64,000 nt of DNA from Phragmites australis (Eukaryota > Streptophyta > Magnoliopsida > Poales > Poaceae). A model generated the notes under the pieces. The model saw nothing but the letters and a program-made list of their open reading frames with translations, was not told where the DNA came from and did not search any database. The stretch lies in assembly GCF_958298935.1 (NCBI RefSeq), contig NC_084941.1, positions 18,264,001 through 18,328,000 on the forward strand, given 5' to 3'. Positions 54,901 to 64,000 of this stretch are shown here, one piece after another. How positions within the stretch are numbered: the stretch's first letter is position 1; each line of letters starts with the position of its first letter. A program made the position numbers and the translations under genes.

Positions 54901-56131
54901 CTATAAAAATACTCATGAAACCTTTCTTCTAATTAAGACCACACATGCACAGAATTAGGAGCAAGGGATGTAAACCATGTAAAAGTAGTTCCAGATAATG
55001 ACAAAGGAAATAATCTATTTTTTAGAACATCATTGGAACTGGCTCCAATTGCGCAAGAAACTGACCCACATGCTCCCTAGTGGTCCTATTATCTTTCCCG
55101 TGAATTTCACAAAATCAGGAACTTTGAAACCGCGGGGGTATGGGATTGTGTCATAGTTCTCGGGATATGGATTTTGGTATGCACAAGCTTTTCTTCTAAC
55201 CTCCACCCCGAATTGTTCTCTTAGCACGGTAGCTACTTGTTCTCGCATGATTTCAGCATAATCAGCCTTAGGCCAAGCAAGGTTAGCTATTGGCTCAAGC
55301 TGTGATGTGTGCAAATTCGGCACATAGGAAATAACAGGGGGTGGTGTAGCAAAACATTCTGCAGGTGTCAACCCAGAAGGGATGCCTGACCCTTGTGGTG
55401 GTATAGGCGGAGCACTATATGCCACGGTTTGGTAATAAGGTGTCTGCACATTGGGATAACTTTCGGCTTTATAAGCTTGAGCCGAAGTTGAAGCATGGTG
55501 CTTAACATATGGTGTTTGATACGGGTTTTGTTTCATATCAGTTTTAATCGCATGAGAAGGGATATGATTAGGTGCAACACTACCCATATAATTTCGGCCA
55601 TCATGAGGGTTATTCAAGTAAGTATAAGAAGCACTAGGTAATGCATCAACAATAGCAGAAGGAATTGAAGCATTAACATTACTAGCAACAGATTGTTTCA
55701 AACCTTGTTCCTCATGTATTTGCAAAACTAAAGGCCAAATCTTATTAACCAATGTGTCCTCAACCATCTTTTGAACACTATAGCCATAGTCGCACCGATA
55801 GATTGATCCATCATATTAGCAACATCTTCATGCGAGAGAGAGGATTGAGGACTTACATTGGTTAATACCTTAGGGTGCTGGTCGGCAAGCGGTGAAGAAT
55901 CTTCCTTCTTGAACACACCTTGCCGAGTCTTTATGTAGTGCTCATAGCAGTTGTTTCCGATGTTGCTCCAAGTCAGCCTCGATCGTCAGACGCGCTTCTT
56001 CTGGTAACTCGTTGTAGGATGTCATGATGATGTTATCTTTGTCAATATCTGAAACAAACATATCTAGGGTTTTAGGATTCAGCTAAAAGGTAGCCGAAAG
56101 CTTCTTCCCCTGCAGAGTCGCCAAAAATTGT
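51999..56131 (-). mobile_element. Ty3/gypsy element, 5' half only (reverse strand)
   Basis: Reading right to left: at 56105-56131 the - strand has caatttttggcgactctgca, the usual start of the internal region after the 5' LTR in a group of grass Ty3/gypsy elements. Next comes gag starting at ATG 56023-56025, then protease, and then a sudden end at about 51999 before reverse transcriptase. The 3' half and 3' LTR are missing at the junction with the MULE pseudogene. The 5' LTR should lie to the right of 56131, but that region is rearranged by later insertions. Confidence 0.8.
52000..56025 (-). pseudogene. Ty3/gypsy gag-protease remnant
   Basis: Pieces of one polyprotein occur in order. They are: gag N-terminus (MTSYNELPEEARLTIEADLE, 56025); a Pro/Tyr-rich stretch (55030-55767); the retrotransposon gag domain (54600-55050, with DDYNRRFRDTKNRCFNLTLS); a region with YCKWNNSYSHTTNNYNVF (54159-54401); basic linkers (53818-54090, 53025-53213); a retropepsin-like domain (52246-52800, with MLVDGEVEVNLM where relatives have Asp-Gly-Gly, and VILEWDWIHSNG); and a short acidic linker (51992-52249). 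At least two frameshifts (near 55770 and 55950) and several stops break it. Confidence 0.85.
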
Positions 56132-56162
56132 GTTGATGCAAAAAGATTGTCGAATATCTAAC

Positions 56163-56994
56163 TATTGGGGGTCATTGTTAAGGACCCCCGACGACCTCTT
56201 GGCTTAACCAGCCCGGCCTCCCGAATGCTCGGTCTCCCGAAGCCTCGGCCTCCTGAAGCCACGGCCTTCCAAAGTCCTGCCTCTCAAAGGCTCAGCCCCC
56301 CAAAGGCTTGGTCTCCCGAAGCCTCGACCTCCCGAAGCCCTGGCCATCTGGAGTCCTGCCTCCCGAAGGCTCAGCCTCCAAAAGGCTCGGTCTCCCAAAG
56401 CCTCGGCCTCCCGCTGCTCGGGCCGACTTCCCGGAGGCTACTGGGTGAGTCATCAGGCCTCAAGAAAGATCTGCCAGAGAGGGAGCACCGATCATACTTT
56501 GCCTGCAAGGAGGTGACCAGCATGAAATACCTAGGCTAGTGGACGCCGCTTTGACACCCCTGACAGTGCGGCACCAGGCTGCAATTGGCGACCGGCTCGC
56601 CGCGCTCCAGGGAGCAGGCACCACGATAGTTACCACGGTGGATATTTATCTCCCCGATAGGGTAGAAAGTAGTTATCCGGGATAAGGCCTAGTAATTCGG
56701 TTAGATCACAGATATTTGTACATTATGATAACTTGTACGCCAAGCTATGTACGGTCCTATAAATAGGGGGCCATGGTCATCTGGGCAGAGGAGACGGGCA
56801 AGACAGCAAAAAAGACACAGGGTGAAAATACACCAAGTCACGCTGTGATACTCCTCCCAGAGCGATCTATTTTTTCTACCATCAATATATTCGTGGTGTT
56901 CCTTCCTCTTAAACTTCGCCTCCAAGCTTGAGTCTCCTCCTTAGAAGAAACTTTCGTCGTACTTGCTGGGGCAAGACAAACTCTTGCTCCAACA
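56163..56994 (+). mobile_element. Solo LTR with 5-bp TSD
   Basis: 832 bp from tattgggggtcattgttaag to cttgctccaaca, flanked by CTAAC at 56158-56162 and 56995-56999. It contains a minisatellite of cctcccgaagcctcgg.. units (56205-56430), a TATA-type ctataaatagggg (56757-56769) and a U5 region (tcgtggtgttccttcctctt) related to the LTRs of the 38-47 kb element. Same structure, different family. No second LTR, so it is most simply a solo LTR left by recombination. Confidence 0.88.
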
Positions 56995-56999
56995 CTAAC

Positions 57000-57626
57000 T
57001 ATAGGGTATATGCGCATAAGGAGTATATTACACACAAACAGGGTATGTGTAACACATATTAGGAAGCTTCAGATATCACGGAACCAAATCAGCGGTACCT
57101 GATATACTTAGAATCAAGGAAGTACATATCAGAAAGGTTTAGATTGGTTACCCAACCCGATACGATCAGTATTCAAAACAGATTTATCTACTTGGATGTC
57201 AAGGAAGATAACTCCATATCGACTACGGCTGGATAGGAGTCAGTACCTCACCCCTATATAAGGCGGAAAGGCTGGGGGAGACGAGAAAAAACAACACGGA
57301 AGACAACAACACGAAACACGCGAGAGAACTCGAGGCAAGAATTAAGACCCTAGCAGAGAAGATATTTGGTGACTGTAGCCTTAGGCTAAAACTGTAGCTT
57401 TATGTTAGATTAAATCTGATCTACTCTCTGTAATAGTTTTAGCCATAGTGCTTGTACTCAAGATCATCAATATACGACAGCAACACCCCCACAAGACGTA
57501 GGGTATTATTCCAATCGGAGGCTCGAACCTGTATACATCGATTGTCTCGTCTCATGATTAATCCCTGCACTCGAAGGTACCCAGTCAATTTATGGACATA
57601 TTGTCAGGAACTAATCTTTGACAAAG
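57000..57626 (+). repeat. LTR of a second gypsy-type element
   Basis: Plus orientation: TATA box (cccctatataaggcgg, about 57251), a leader, then cttgtactcaagatcatcaa and ccccacaagacgtagggtat, features common in grass Ty3/gypsy U5 regions, ending ctttgaca near 57626. It is followed by aagttggcgcgccaaacact, a primer-binding-region-like sequence, and a gag-like start (MALCRQTFVITHTREGSRR, from 57694). The left end probably lies before 56158, interrupted by the solo LTR; I could not separate it from the neighbouring reverse-strand element. Confidence 0.55.
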
Positions 57627-57805
57627 TTGGCGCGCCAAACACTGAGCACCTCGTGTGCAATATCCGATAAACAACACCTAGGATATCTCGATCATGGCAT
57701 TATGTCGTCAGACATTTGTCATCACCCACACTCGGGAGGGATCCCGTCGAAGCACGGATGACCAGCGGCTTGCCCTTGGTCGTCGAGATCAAGAACAGGT
57801 AGCAA
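57627..57805 (+). pseudogene. gag start of the element at 57.0 kb
   Basis: After the ggcgcgcc region, ATG 57694 starts a frame of about 40 codons that is cut by unrelated LTR-like sequence near 57806. Too short to assign to a lineage. Confidence 0.4.
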
Positions 57806-58456
57806 TGTAGACTGGAAAAGGAAACGAGACTATATGAACTTGGCAAAAGAGATAAAATGAAAGGTAATATAAATTGTGTTTGATCGATTGTTGATGATTT
57901 CAATCGGCCATAACCCTCTCATATTTAAAGGGTAGCAGGTCTTAGCTGTACAAGATCAAGACTCCTAATTCAAACCAAATAAGACTCACAGATATGACTC
58001 GGCTATGCTTTCTGATCTTCAAACTTTCTATAACTAATATATCTTTCCTATTCAACCATGTAAATTCTCATATATCTACCTAAGTATCCTTTATTGCACT
58101 TCAACCTTCTTGGATTAGACTACATGCTTCACCCGAACATCTGCTCGCGTACAACCTTCTTGGTCTGACTACCTGCTTTGAGACTAATTGCTCGATGTAT
58201 CCATATTCTTGAATCCGACCAGCTCTTCCACATGTTCAAAGACCAACTGCTGAAATTCATTGTGTTCGAAGATCACTGTGGTCAGTGGCCGCCTGGTCGG
58301 TAGTCAACTAGTCATGGTCACCTGGTCAATTATCGTCTGGTCGATGGTCGCCTGGTCGTGGTCACTTGTCGTGATCACTGGACATGGTCACCTGGTCAAT
58401 GGTCAGAGACCACCTTCTCGGTTTGGTCACTCCCATGCATTCGATCAGATCTAACA
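57806..58456 (-). mobile_element. LTR-like segment, reverse strand
   Basis: On the - strand it runs tgttagatctgatcgaatgc ... ttttccagtctaca (TG...CA). It has a TATA-like tttaaatatgaga (complement of 57926-57938) and a U3-like cluster of ggtcacctggtcaatggtc repeats (58260-58430). No duplication of flanks was found. It interrupts the gag fragment to its left. Confidence 0.45.
58262..58432. repeat. Short tandem repeats, 'tggtcacctggtcaatggtc'
   Basis: About eight degenerate units of roughly 18-22 bp built on gtcacctggtc.atggtc, within the LTR-like segment. Confidence 0.75.
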
Positions 58457-58513
58457 ATATCCCATCAAGTCGATCATCACTACAATGACAACTCTAGATG
58501 TCAAATCTTGTAA

Positions 58514-58765
58514 TCAACATTTGCTGGGGGGCTGAAGGCTCCTGAGCCCCCCTCCCCTCCTTAAAAAACAATTTTTTAATGAGGGAGAGGATGAAGAAAA
58601 GTGGGAGGAAGAGAAAGAGGAGGAAGAGGAAGAAGAAGAGGGAGAGGTAGATGAGCATATGTACTTGGCTTCTTTGGATCCGCTACTGGCAGCGCCGGAT
58701 GCGCTGCAACCGAGCTTGCAGAGGCACGTCCAGCTACTACTTCTGATGGTTTCTGATGTGGCCAT
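58514..58765 (-). other. Small Ser-rich open frame, no known family
   Basis: 83 codons on the - strand, MATSETIRSSSWTC..., with a serine run encoded by a tct/tcc-rich repeat (58600-58650). It could be a fragment of a host gene's first exon or chance in a CT-rich repeat. I do not recognise it. Confidence 0.25.
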
Positions 58766-58843
58766 TGGCGCGCTATATTTGGTCTCTCGCTCGGTGTGGG
58801 CTTAGGGTTGCTTGCGAGTTCGCGATGTGATGCCAGTTGTGTC

Positions 58844-59976
58844 CAAGGTTCACGATTCGTTTGACATTGAAACCAGAGGTCAACGATTTTTCAAAATTCA
58901 CGAATATCAAAAAATACGGTCAAAATTCAACGAGAATTCGACCGAATTCAACCGGTCAAACTGGTTTGATTGAGGCAAAATCCGGTTGAATCGACCATGG
59001 TAATCGGTCGAATTCAACCGAAAATCGACTGAATTCTACGAAAAACTGGTCGCATTTCCCGCATGTCGTTTGTGGTAAAAAAAACTGCTCAATTTCCTAC
59101 AAAAACCGTTCGATTTCCACCAAAAACCGTTCGGTTTTATCGAATTTCGGTAAAGTTCAAGAAAAAATAAAAAAAATCTCAATCTTGTAAAATCAAAAAC
59201 TAATTCATCTGAGCTTCAGATTAAGTGAAACAAATTTTGTTGGTTTTCTTTTAACATGATCTACATCACAAAAGTATTTATACTCACGAAAAACTTGTAT
59301 ATTTTCTGTGAGAATTTTTTTTTGCTAAACCTAGTTAAATGCATAGTTAATTATTTGCTAATCCAAAAATCATGAAACCAATCTTTTTAGTCTTCTTACA
59401 TGATCCTCTATCTTCTAAAAATACATGAAATCATGAAATAGTTATTGTAACATGCATAATTGAGTAAATGTGTTGCAACTAGATTAATTCATAACTAATC
59501 CATCACACCCCCAAAATTAGTGAAACCACTTTTATTAGTTTACTTAAACAATGCTTTGTGCAGGAAAAATAATGGTAGATATGTCGAAGTTAATTACAGT
59601 GATTTTTCTTAATATGTTCACTTTATGCTTGTAAACTTTGTAAAAATTATGGAGAAATTAATAAAACTCTAAATGAAGTGAAACTAATTTTATAGATTCT
59701 ATTAAGGTCCATCCCTTAATGTAAACCCTACTAAATGAGTTGCACACTTTTTCTTTTTTTTTTATCCAAACTTCTTCTCTTGAAATATGATGCAAAGGAC
59801 ATTATTTTTGAAAAAAAAAAATTCACAGAATGTCTTAAAATTGTCTTTAGTATTTTTAGAATTTTTTATGATTTTTGAATTAAAATTTGAAAACCAGTTG
59901 AGTTCAGAATTCGGTGCGGACTAAATTGATCGGTTTTTGACATATTCGACTGGTTTTCGATGAATTTTCGAACCCT
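58844..59976. mobile_element. Non-autonomous hAT-type element with 8-bp TSD
   Basis: 1133 bp flanked by the perfect 8-bp duplication gttgtgtc (58836-58843 and 59977-59984), diagnostic of hAT. Ends are caaggttcacg and, complemented from the right, agggttcgaaaattc, short imperfect TIRs with the GGTTC core seen in hAT families. The left subterminal 250 bp are packed with cgaattcaaccgg / tcggtcgaattc motifs in both orientations. No transposase. Confidence 0.85.
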
Positions 59977-59984
59977 GTTGTGTC

Positions 59985-60412
59985 CGATCAAGGAGCACAA
60001 AATTTGCTTGTTTTGATATTACTTTTTGCGTGCAGTGGCGGTGGAAGCACAAGTTTACAATTTCACTACATTGGATTCGAGCCTCATCTCTATCTTAATT
60101 TTGAAAAAAAAAAAGGTCCGACTATTGCTTGCCGACTGAAAACAGCAACGTTTTCACTCCATCGACTGCACCCTTTGAATTCACATCAACCGGACAGCTT
60201 CAGGTACCATTGTTTGATATGCTCGGGTTTAAATTTTAGAAACATGGTGCAATCATGCTTGAAAGGCTTTCCGACTAATTTTAGTTATCCATGGGTATTG
60301 TTGCTGAATTAAAGGAGAAAAATTACATTTCAAATTGCTCTTCAATTGTTCAATTTTTGTGGATGAGGCAAACTGGACTAGGTTTTACAAGAATCTCATA
60401 AGGTGGGCATTA
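59985..60412. other. Intergenic, no gene recognised
   Basis: A 110-codon open frame (59980-60312, +) starts in the hAT flank and has no recognisable motif. Confidence 0.3.
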
Positions 60413-60673
60413 GACTATCTCCAACTATATTCCCTTCATTTTATTCCTTTCCCGATTCTCCTCCCTATTTTCATTCTCTTTATTTTGTCTTATCTCCAGC
60501 AGCTTCCCTCGAATGAATTTGAAATGAGAAAAAATCCCGTCCTGAAAGGAATGATCTTAGAATCTATTCGTAACAGGAACCGTGAAGGAAAACCGTTAGA
60601 ACGCTGAAAGGAACGAAAATCCCTTCATAATAAAAAAAATTTAGTCACCAACGAAAATCTCTTAGAGATGGTC
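60413..60673. mobile_element. Tourist-like MITE with TTA duplication
   Basis: 261 bp, TIRs gactatctccaac / complement of the right end gaccatctctaag, flanked by TTA at 60410-60412 and 60674-60676, as in PIF/Harbinger-derived Tourist MITEs. AT-rich, non-coding. Confidence 0.8.
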
Positions 60674-60676
60674 TTA

Positions 60677-62165
60677 CTAGGCCAGTGGTAGAGGGGGAGT
60701 ACAATTGTGCAAAATGGAAAATTCTGGGCCGGTTTACTAGGCCGGTCTAACATGTATAGGTTGAAATATTAGCCCCGCCATATGTTTTTTTTTTCGTTTT
60801 CCTATACTACAAGCGACTGAAAATTAAGTGTATTGTATGGAAGCAGTTTGTGCGGAATAAAAACTGGATGTCAGTGAAATATACATGTAAATTTATGTCA
60901 TTCTGTTATGTTGGAAGACCTGACGGAGCTACAACACTCACTATACAAGAATTCTAGATATCTATACTAACATCTACAAACTTTTACTCAACAAAAAACT
61001 AATCTGAACTCTTATGTAGGAATTTTAGATGTCTGTGAAAAAAAAATCCTAATCCTAGCTCCGCCCCCGAAGGCATGCATATTCGCCGCCTGGATAAGCG
61101 CTTACCTGAGGCTGTAGCACGTACCGAAGGAGTTTCCTAAAAAGGGTAAAACAAGAAAGGAGACACCAAATGTAAGCAAGAACAGGACTAACTGAAGCAA
61201 GCAGACAAATTCAGCTTATAGATGCCAGATGATTGGGTCGGTGAACACAACAGCCTAGCACAATAAGCACAGGAACATATCGGCACGTACAGAAGATTTT
61301 AAAATCTGATTGTTTCTTCCTTCATAGATTTCTCTCTGATTGGTACTTTTTGTCACAGAGTTCCCTACCTTTGTTCTTCTCGTAGTAATAGATGCTGCGT
61401 GGCAAATTACAGTGTCAAAACTATCTACCTGAATGAAGATCAGAATATGCACTACAAAACACGATTGAATATCCGAACATACTAAACCCACATAAGGGCA
61501 AACCCGGCAAACCACTACAGAAATAAGAGAGGGTAAGGCCGGTGTGTGCAGAAATAGCAAGGCATTGCCACTATACAATAACACAAGCTCGCAAACAGTC
61601 AGGTCCCTCGGTTCTCTTGTTGATCTGTGGACAAATAATATTCCCGACGTTAAAATCATGCATCGATTCCGGGACCTGGGTATGCCGGAAGACTCATTAT
61701 CCTTTTGTCAAGCACAGGGGCACCCACTGTAAAATGGTACAAGCTTTGGAACTCCAAATCTTTCAAGCCGAGTACCTCATGAACTGCACAGACATTATAG
61801 CCAATTAGAAGCCACCACTGAAATAAATTATAAGCTAAAATATTAATAGACACAAAAACTATCACCCCAGCAGCAAACTGACTAGAAATATGGAGAAGAT
61901 CATTCAAGATGTCGCCACGGATTACAATGAAGATAAACCAAACATCACAGAGTGATTCTCTTCCACCATGACAAAAGGAACAATCTAAACTTGGGCACTA
62001 AAATCGAGCAATATGCTGCAGAGGTGTCTTATTGCCCAGCCATGTTTTTTATGAATATATCCACAAATTATTTTGTAAGGAACACTACTCAGTACAAAAC
62101 GTTACACGAAAGAATTAAGTAGTTAGTAGAAATGAGAACTACATCTTTCAAAAAGGTTGAAACAA
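60677..62165. other. Intergenic, no gene recognised
   Basis: Open frames on both strands near 61255-61910 are under 135 codons and match nothing that I know. No RNA gene was seen. Confidence 0.3.
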
Positions 62166-62501
62166 TGTTGTTGTGGCTTGGCGTGAGGATTGCTTCGGAG
62201 GTCGTAGGGGTGCTCGATGGGAGGATGAGGCTTATAACCTCGTCTCCCTAGGGTGGTGCAGAGCACCAAGAGGTAAATAGGAGATCAACTTCTTGCTTCC
62301 CTTTATTCATCAATGTGCCTCTCCTTATATAGAGAAGCCATGACTAACGAACTGCCTAACAACTTAACAAATGCAATCTTGAATCCTAACAACTCAATCT
62401 TATTTAACTTGAATAGAAGATAATGGCAAGCATTTACCTATTCGGCCTAAGCTGTGGCGCGCTGTTTGTTGCGTCGGCCGTAAGCTATGCCCCACATAAC
62501 A

Positions 62502-63930
62502 TCTCACACCCCCCCCCCCCGGCCCCCTGAACAAGCAGCTCGTCCCCAAGCTGGAAGGAAGGGTAGCACTGCTGGAACTGAGCATAGTCTTCCGAGGAAG
62601 CAGCTGAGGAACATAAAATCGCCGCTAGAAGGTGACAAAGCCGTCGACAAGCGCCCACAGATCGTCCAATGACCCCGCCATGACTTGATCGCGCAGCGCC
62701 ACCAGTGCTGGATCACTGGCAGCAGCGATGTGATACTTGTTGAGGATGTCGAAGGTCAGCGGCAGAGGTGGCATGGAGTGTTGGAGTCCACTTCGTGCAG
62801 AGAGAATGCGTTGGCGACGACGTTGGGGCAGCCTGGCTTGTATTCCATTGCGAAAGCAAACCCCAGCAACTTGCTAACCAAATGATGCTGTGGAATCGTG
62901 GAGAGGCGACGATCAAGAAGGAACTTGAGGCTATAATGATCCATCTTGACGATGAATGGCTGCCCCCACAGATAAGGTCGCAAATGGCAGACTGCTTGAA
63001 TGAGACAGATTGGCTTGTGTGCATAGCCCGCCAGGTACCGGTGGAGAGGCACGATGGGCTGGCTAAAGCACACAATCAGACTTCCACCCTGATGAACCTA
63101 GATGTGTCGCATTCGATGGTAAAGGGCTACACGAAATCCGGTAGGGTGAGTACAGGATCATCGTGAGCACATTCTTCAGCGCTTGGAATGCCGCATCTGC
63201 CTCCAGCGGCCAAGTGAAATCCTCCTTCATCAGCAGCTGAGTTAACGGTGCGGCGAGTGACCCAAATCCCTAGATGAACTTCTAGTAGTAATCGGCGAGT
63301 CCCAGGAAGCCACACAGAACCTGAGCTAAGGTGTCGACCAAACGATGGAGGCATTCAACTTGGCACCGTCCATGGCCACTCCTCACCGAACGAGCACTTG
63401 GAGCGCTTAAGAGTTGGTGTTCGCACTTGATGGGATGGATGGCACACAGATGTGACACAGGTGAGTCGATAATGACGACCTGAAAATCGATGTCGTCGAA
63501 GAAGACAAGAACGAATTGGCGTAGGCCTTCCTAGGACGTCCATTCATCAAGGCTTGAAATGTCACCACCGCGTTGGTGAGGACAAACAACATCACCAGGA
63601 ACTCGTAGAGGTCATCGTGGGTGCAAAATGCCATCTTCTCCATGTCGTGGGTGCGCACTTGGTGGTAGCTGGACCGCAGATCCAGCTTGGTGAAGGTGGA
63701 GCCGTGGAGCTCGTCTAGGAGTTTGTCAACGACAGGAGTGGGAAATTTGTCCTTGACCATGTGTTCGTTGAGAGCACGGTAATCCACACTGAACCGCCAC
63801 GAGCCGTTCGCCTTCTTTACCAGCAAAACATTGGGAGAACACCGACGTGCTACACCTGTCGGAGGATGAACTCCACAAGTAGGGATCCGGAGGGACCTCT
63901 TTTTGAGATTCGGCCGAGGGATGATTCTGA
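62502..63930 (-). pseudogene. Ty3/gypsy pol remnant (RT, RNase H, pol end)
   Basis: On the - strand: reverse transcriptase (63407-63826; [34 protein letters not shown]); FFDDI, which holds the two catalytic Asp, in a shifted frame near 63505; RNase H-like sequence (62756-63000; PYLWGQPFIVKMDHYSLKFL, LLDRRLSTIPQHHLVSKLLG); a short integrase-linker piece near 62.7 kb (LNKYHIAAASDPALVALRDQ); then directly the pol end (YPSFQLGDELLVQGAGG, near 62540) next to a run of 14 C. The integrase catalytic core is deleted and frameshifts occur. Confidence 0.82.
62507..62520. repeat. C14 homopolymer at the LTR/pol border
   Basis: A run of C next to the 3' LTR; on the - strand it is G-rich and sits where the polypurine tract belongs. 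Confidence 0.7.
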
Positions 63931-64000
63931 ATCTACCTCGTACGTGAAATAAATGAGAGTAAATGATTTGCAGGTGGGACGGATAATCGGATGCTAGAGG

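Larger units (their letters stand above)
62166..64000 (-). mobile_element. Ty3/gypsy element, reverse strand, cut by window edge
   Basis: The 3' LTR (62166-62501 in plus coordinates, 336 bp) reads TGTTATGTGGGGCATAGC...CCACAACA on the - strand and has a TATA-like ctatataaggaga. Upstream on that strand come pol fragments in order. The element continues beyond 64000. A large part of integrase is missing between about 62.6 and 62.7 kb. Confidence 0.8.

Overview
The window is nuclear DNA of a grass (Poaceae). Evidence: a single-exon gene with a very GC-rich 5' half that relaxes toward the 3' end, an F-box gene of a type common in grasses, and dense layers of grass-type transposable elements (Ty3/gypsy and Ty1/copia LTR elements, CACTA, hAT, MULE, Stowaway/Tourist MITEs, an L1-type LINE and tRNA-derived SINEs). 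No rRNA, tRNA or CRISPR was seen. I cannot name the species; a panicoid grass is a guess.

Only two genes look intact. One is a plant-mobile-domain (PMD) protein on the + strand (3434-6034, 866 aa from its first in-frame ATG). The other is an F-box protein on the - strand (exon 1 at 47808-48897, probably spliced). Broken host genes are also present: two C-terminal relics of a cinnamyl-alcohol-dehydrogenase-like gene (near 7.3 kb and 19.8 kb, both - strand), and a decayed paralogue of the F-box gene (31.8-33.3 kb) split by a TIR transposon.

Layout. 0-3.2 kb: a MITE and a long-inverted-repeat (MULE-like) element. 3.4-6.0 kb: PMD gene. 7-20 kb: CAD relics, a SINE, a decayed CACTA with a second, precisely bounded CACTA inside it, an LTR with repeated CCGG palindromes, a TIR element and a Stowaway MITE. 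20.1-24.8 kb: a complete Ty1/copia element (5-bp TSD, 196-bp LTRs) whose single gag-pol frame carries six stops. 24.8-31.4 kb: a Ty3/gypsy end, an Angela/BARE-type LTR and a LINE. 31.8-33.4 kb: F-box pseudogene. 36-37.4 kb: LINE fragment and an Au-like SINE with perfect TSD. 38.1-47.0 kb: a non-autonomous LTR retrotransposon with TSD ATAGC, its 5' LTR split by a 2.96-kb LTR-type insertion; the interior has tandem arrays and an antisense ORF but no recognisable pol. 47.2-48.9 kb: a SINE (14-bp TSD) and the F-box gene. 49.3-52.0 kb: MULE transposase pseudogene with palindromic upstream repeats. 52.0-56.1 kb: Ty3/gypsy gag-protease remnant on the - strand. 56.2-58.5 kb: a solo LTR with TSD and further LTR pieces. 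58.8-60.0 kb: hAT-type element. 60.4 kb: Tourist MITE. 62.2 kb to the end: another Ty3/gypsy element on the - strand, running out of the window.

The genes do not form a pathway. The window reads as a small gene-bearing island eroded and spread apart by nested transposon insertions. I found no convincing new biological system; the most interesting items are the bounded nested non-autonomous elements, the antisense ORF in the 38-47 kb element, the SINE families, and the host-gene relics.
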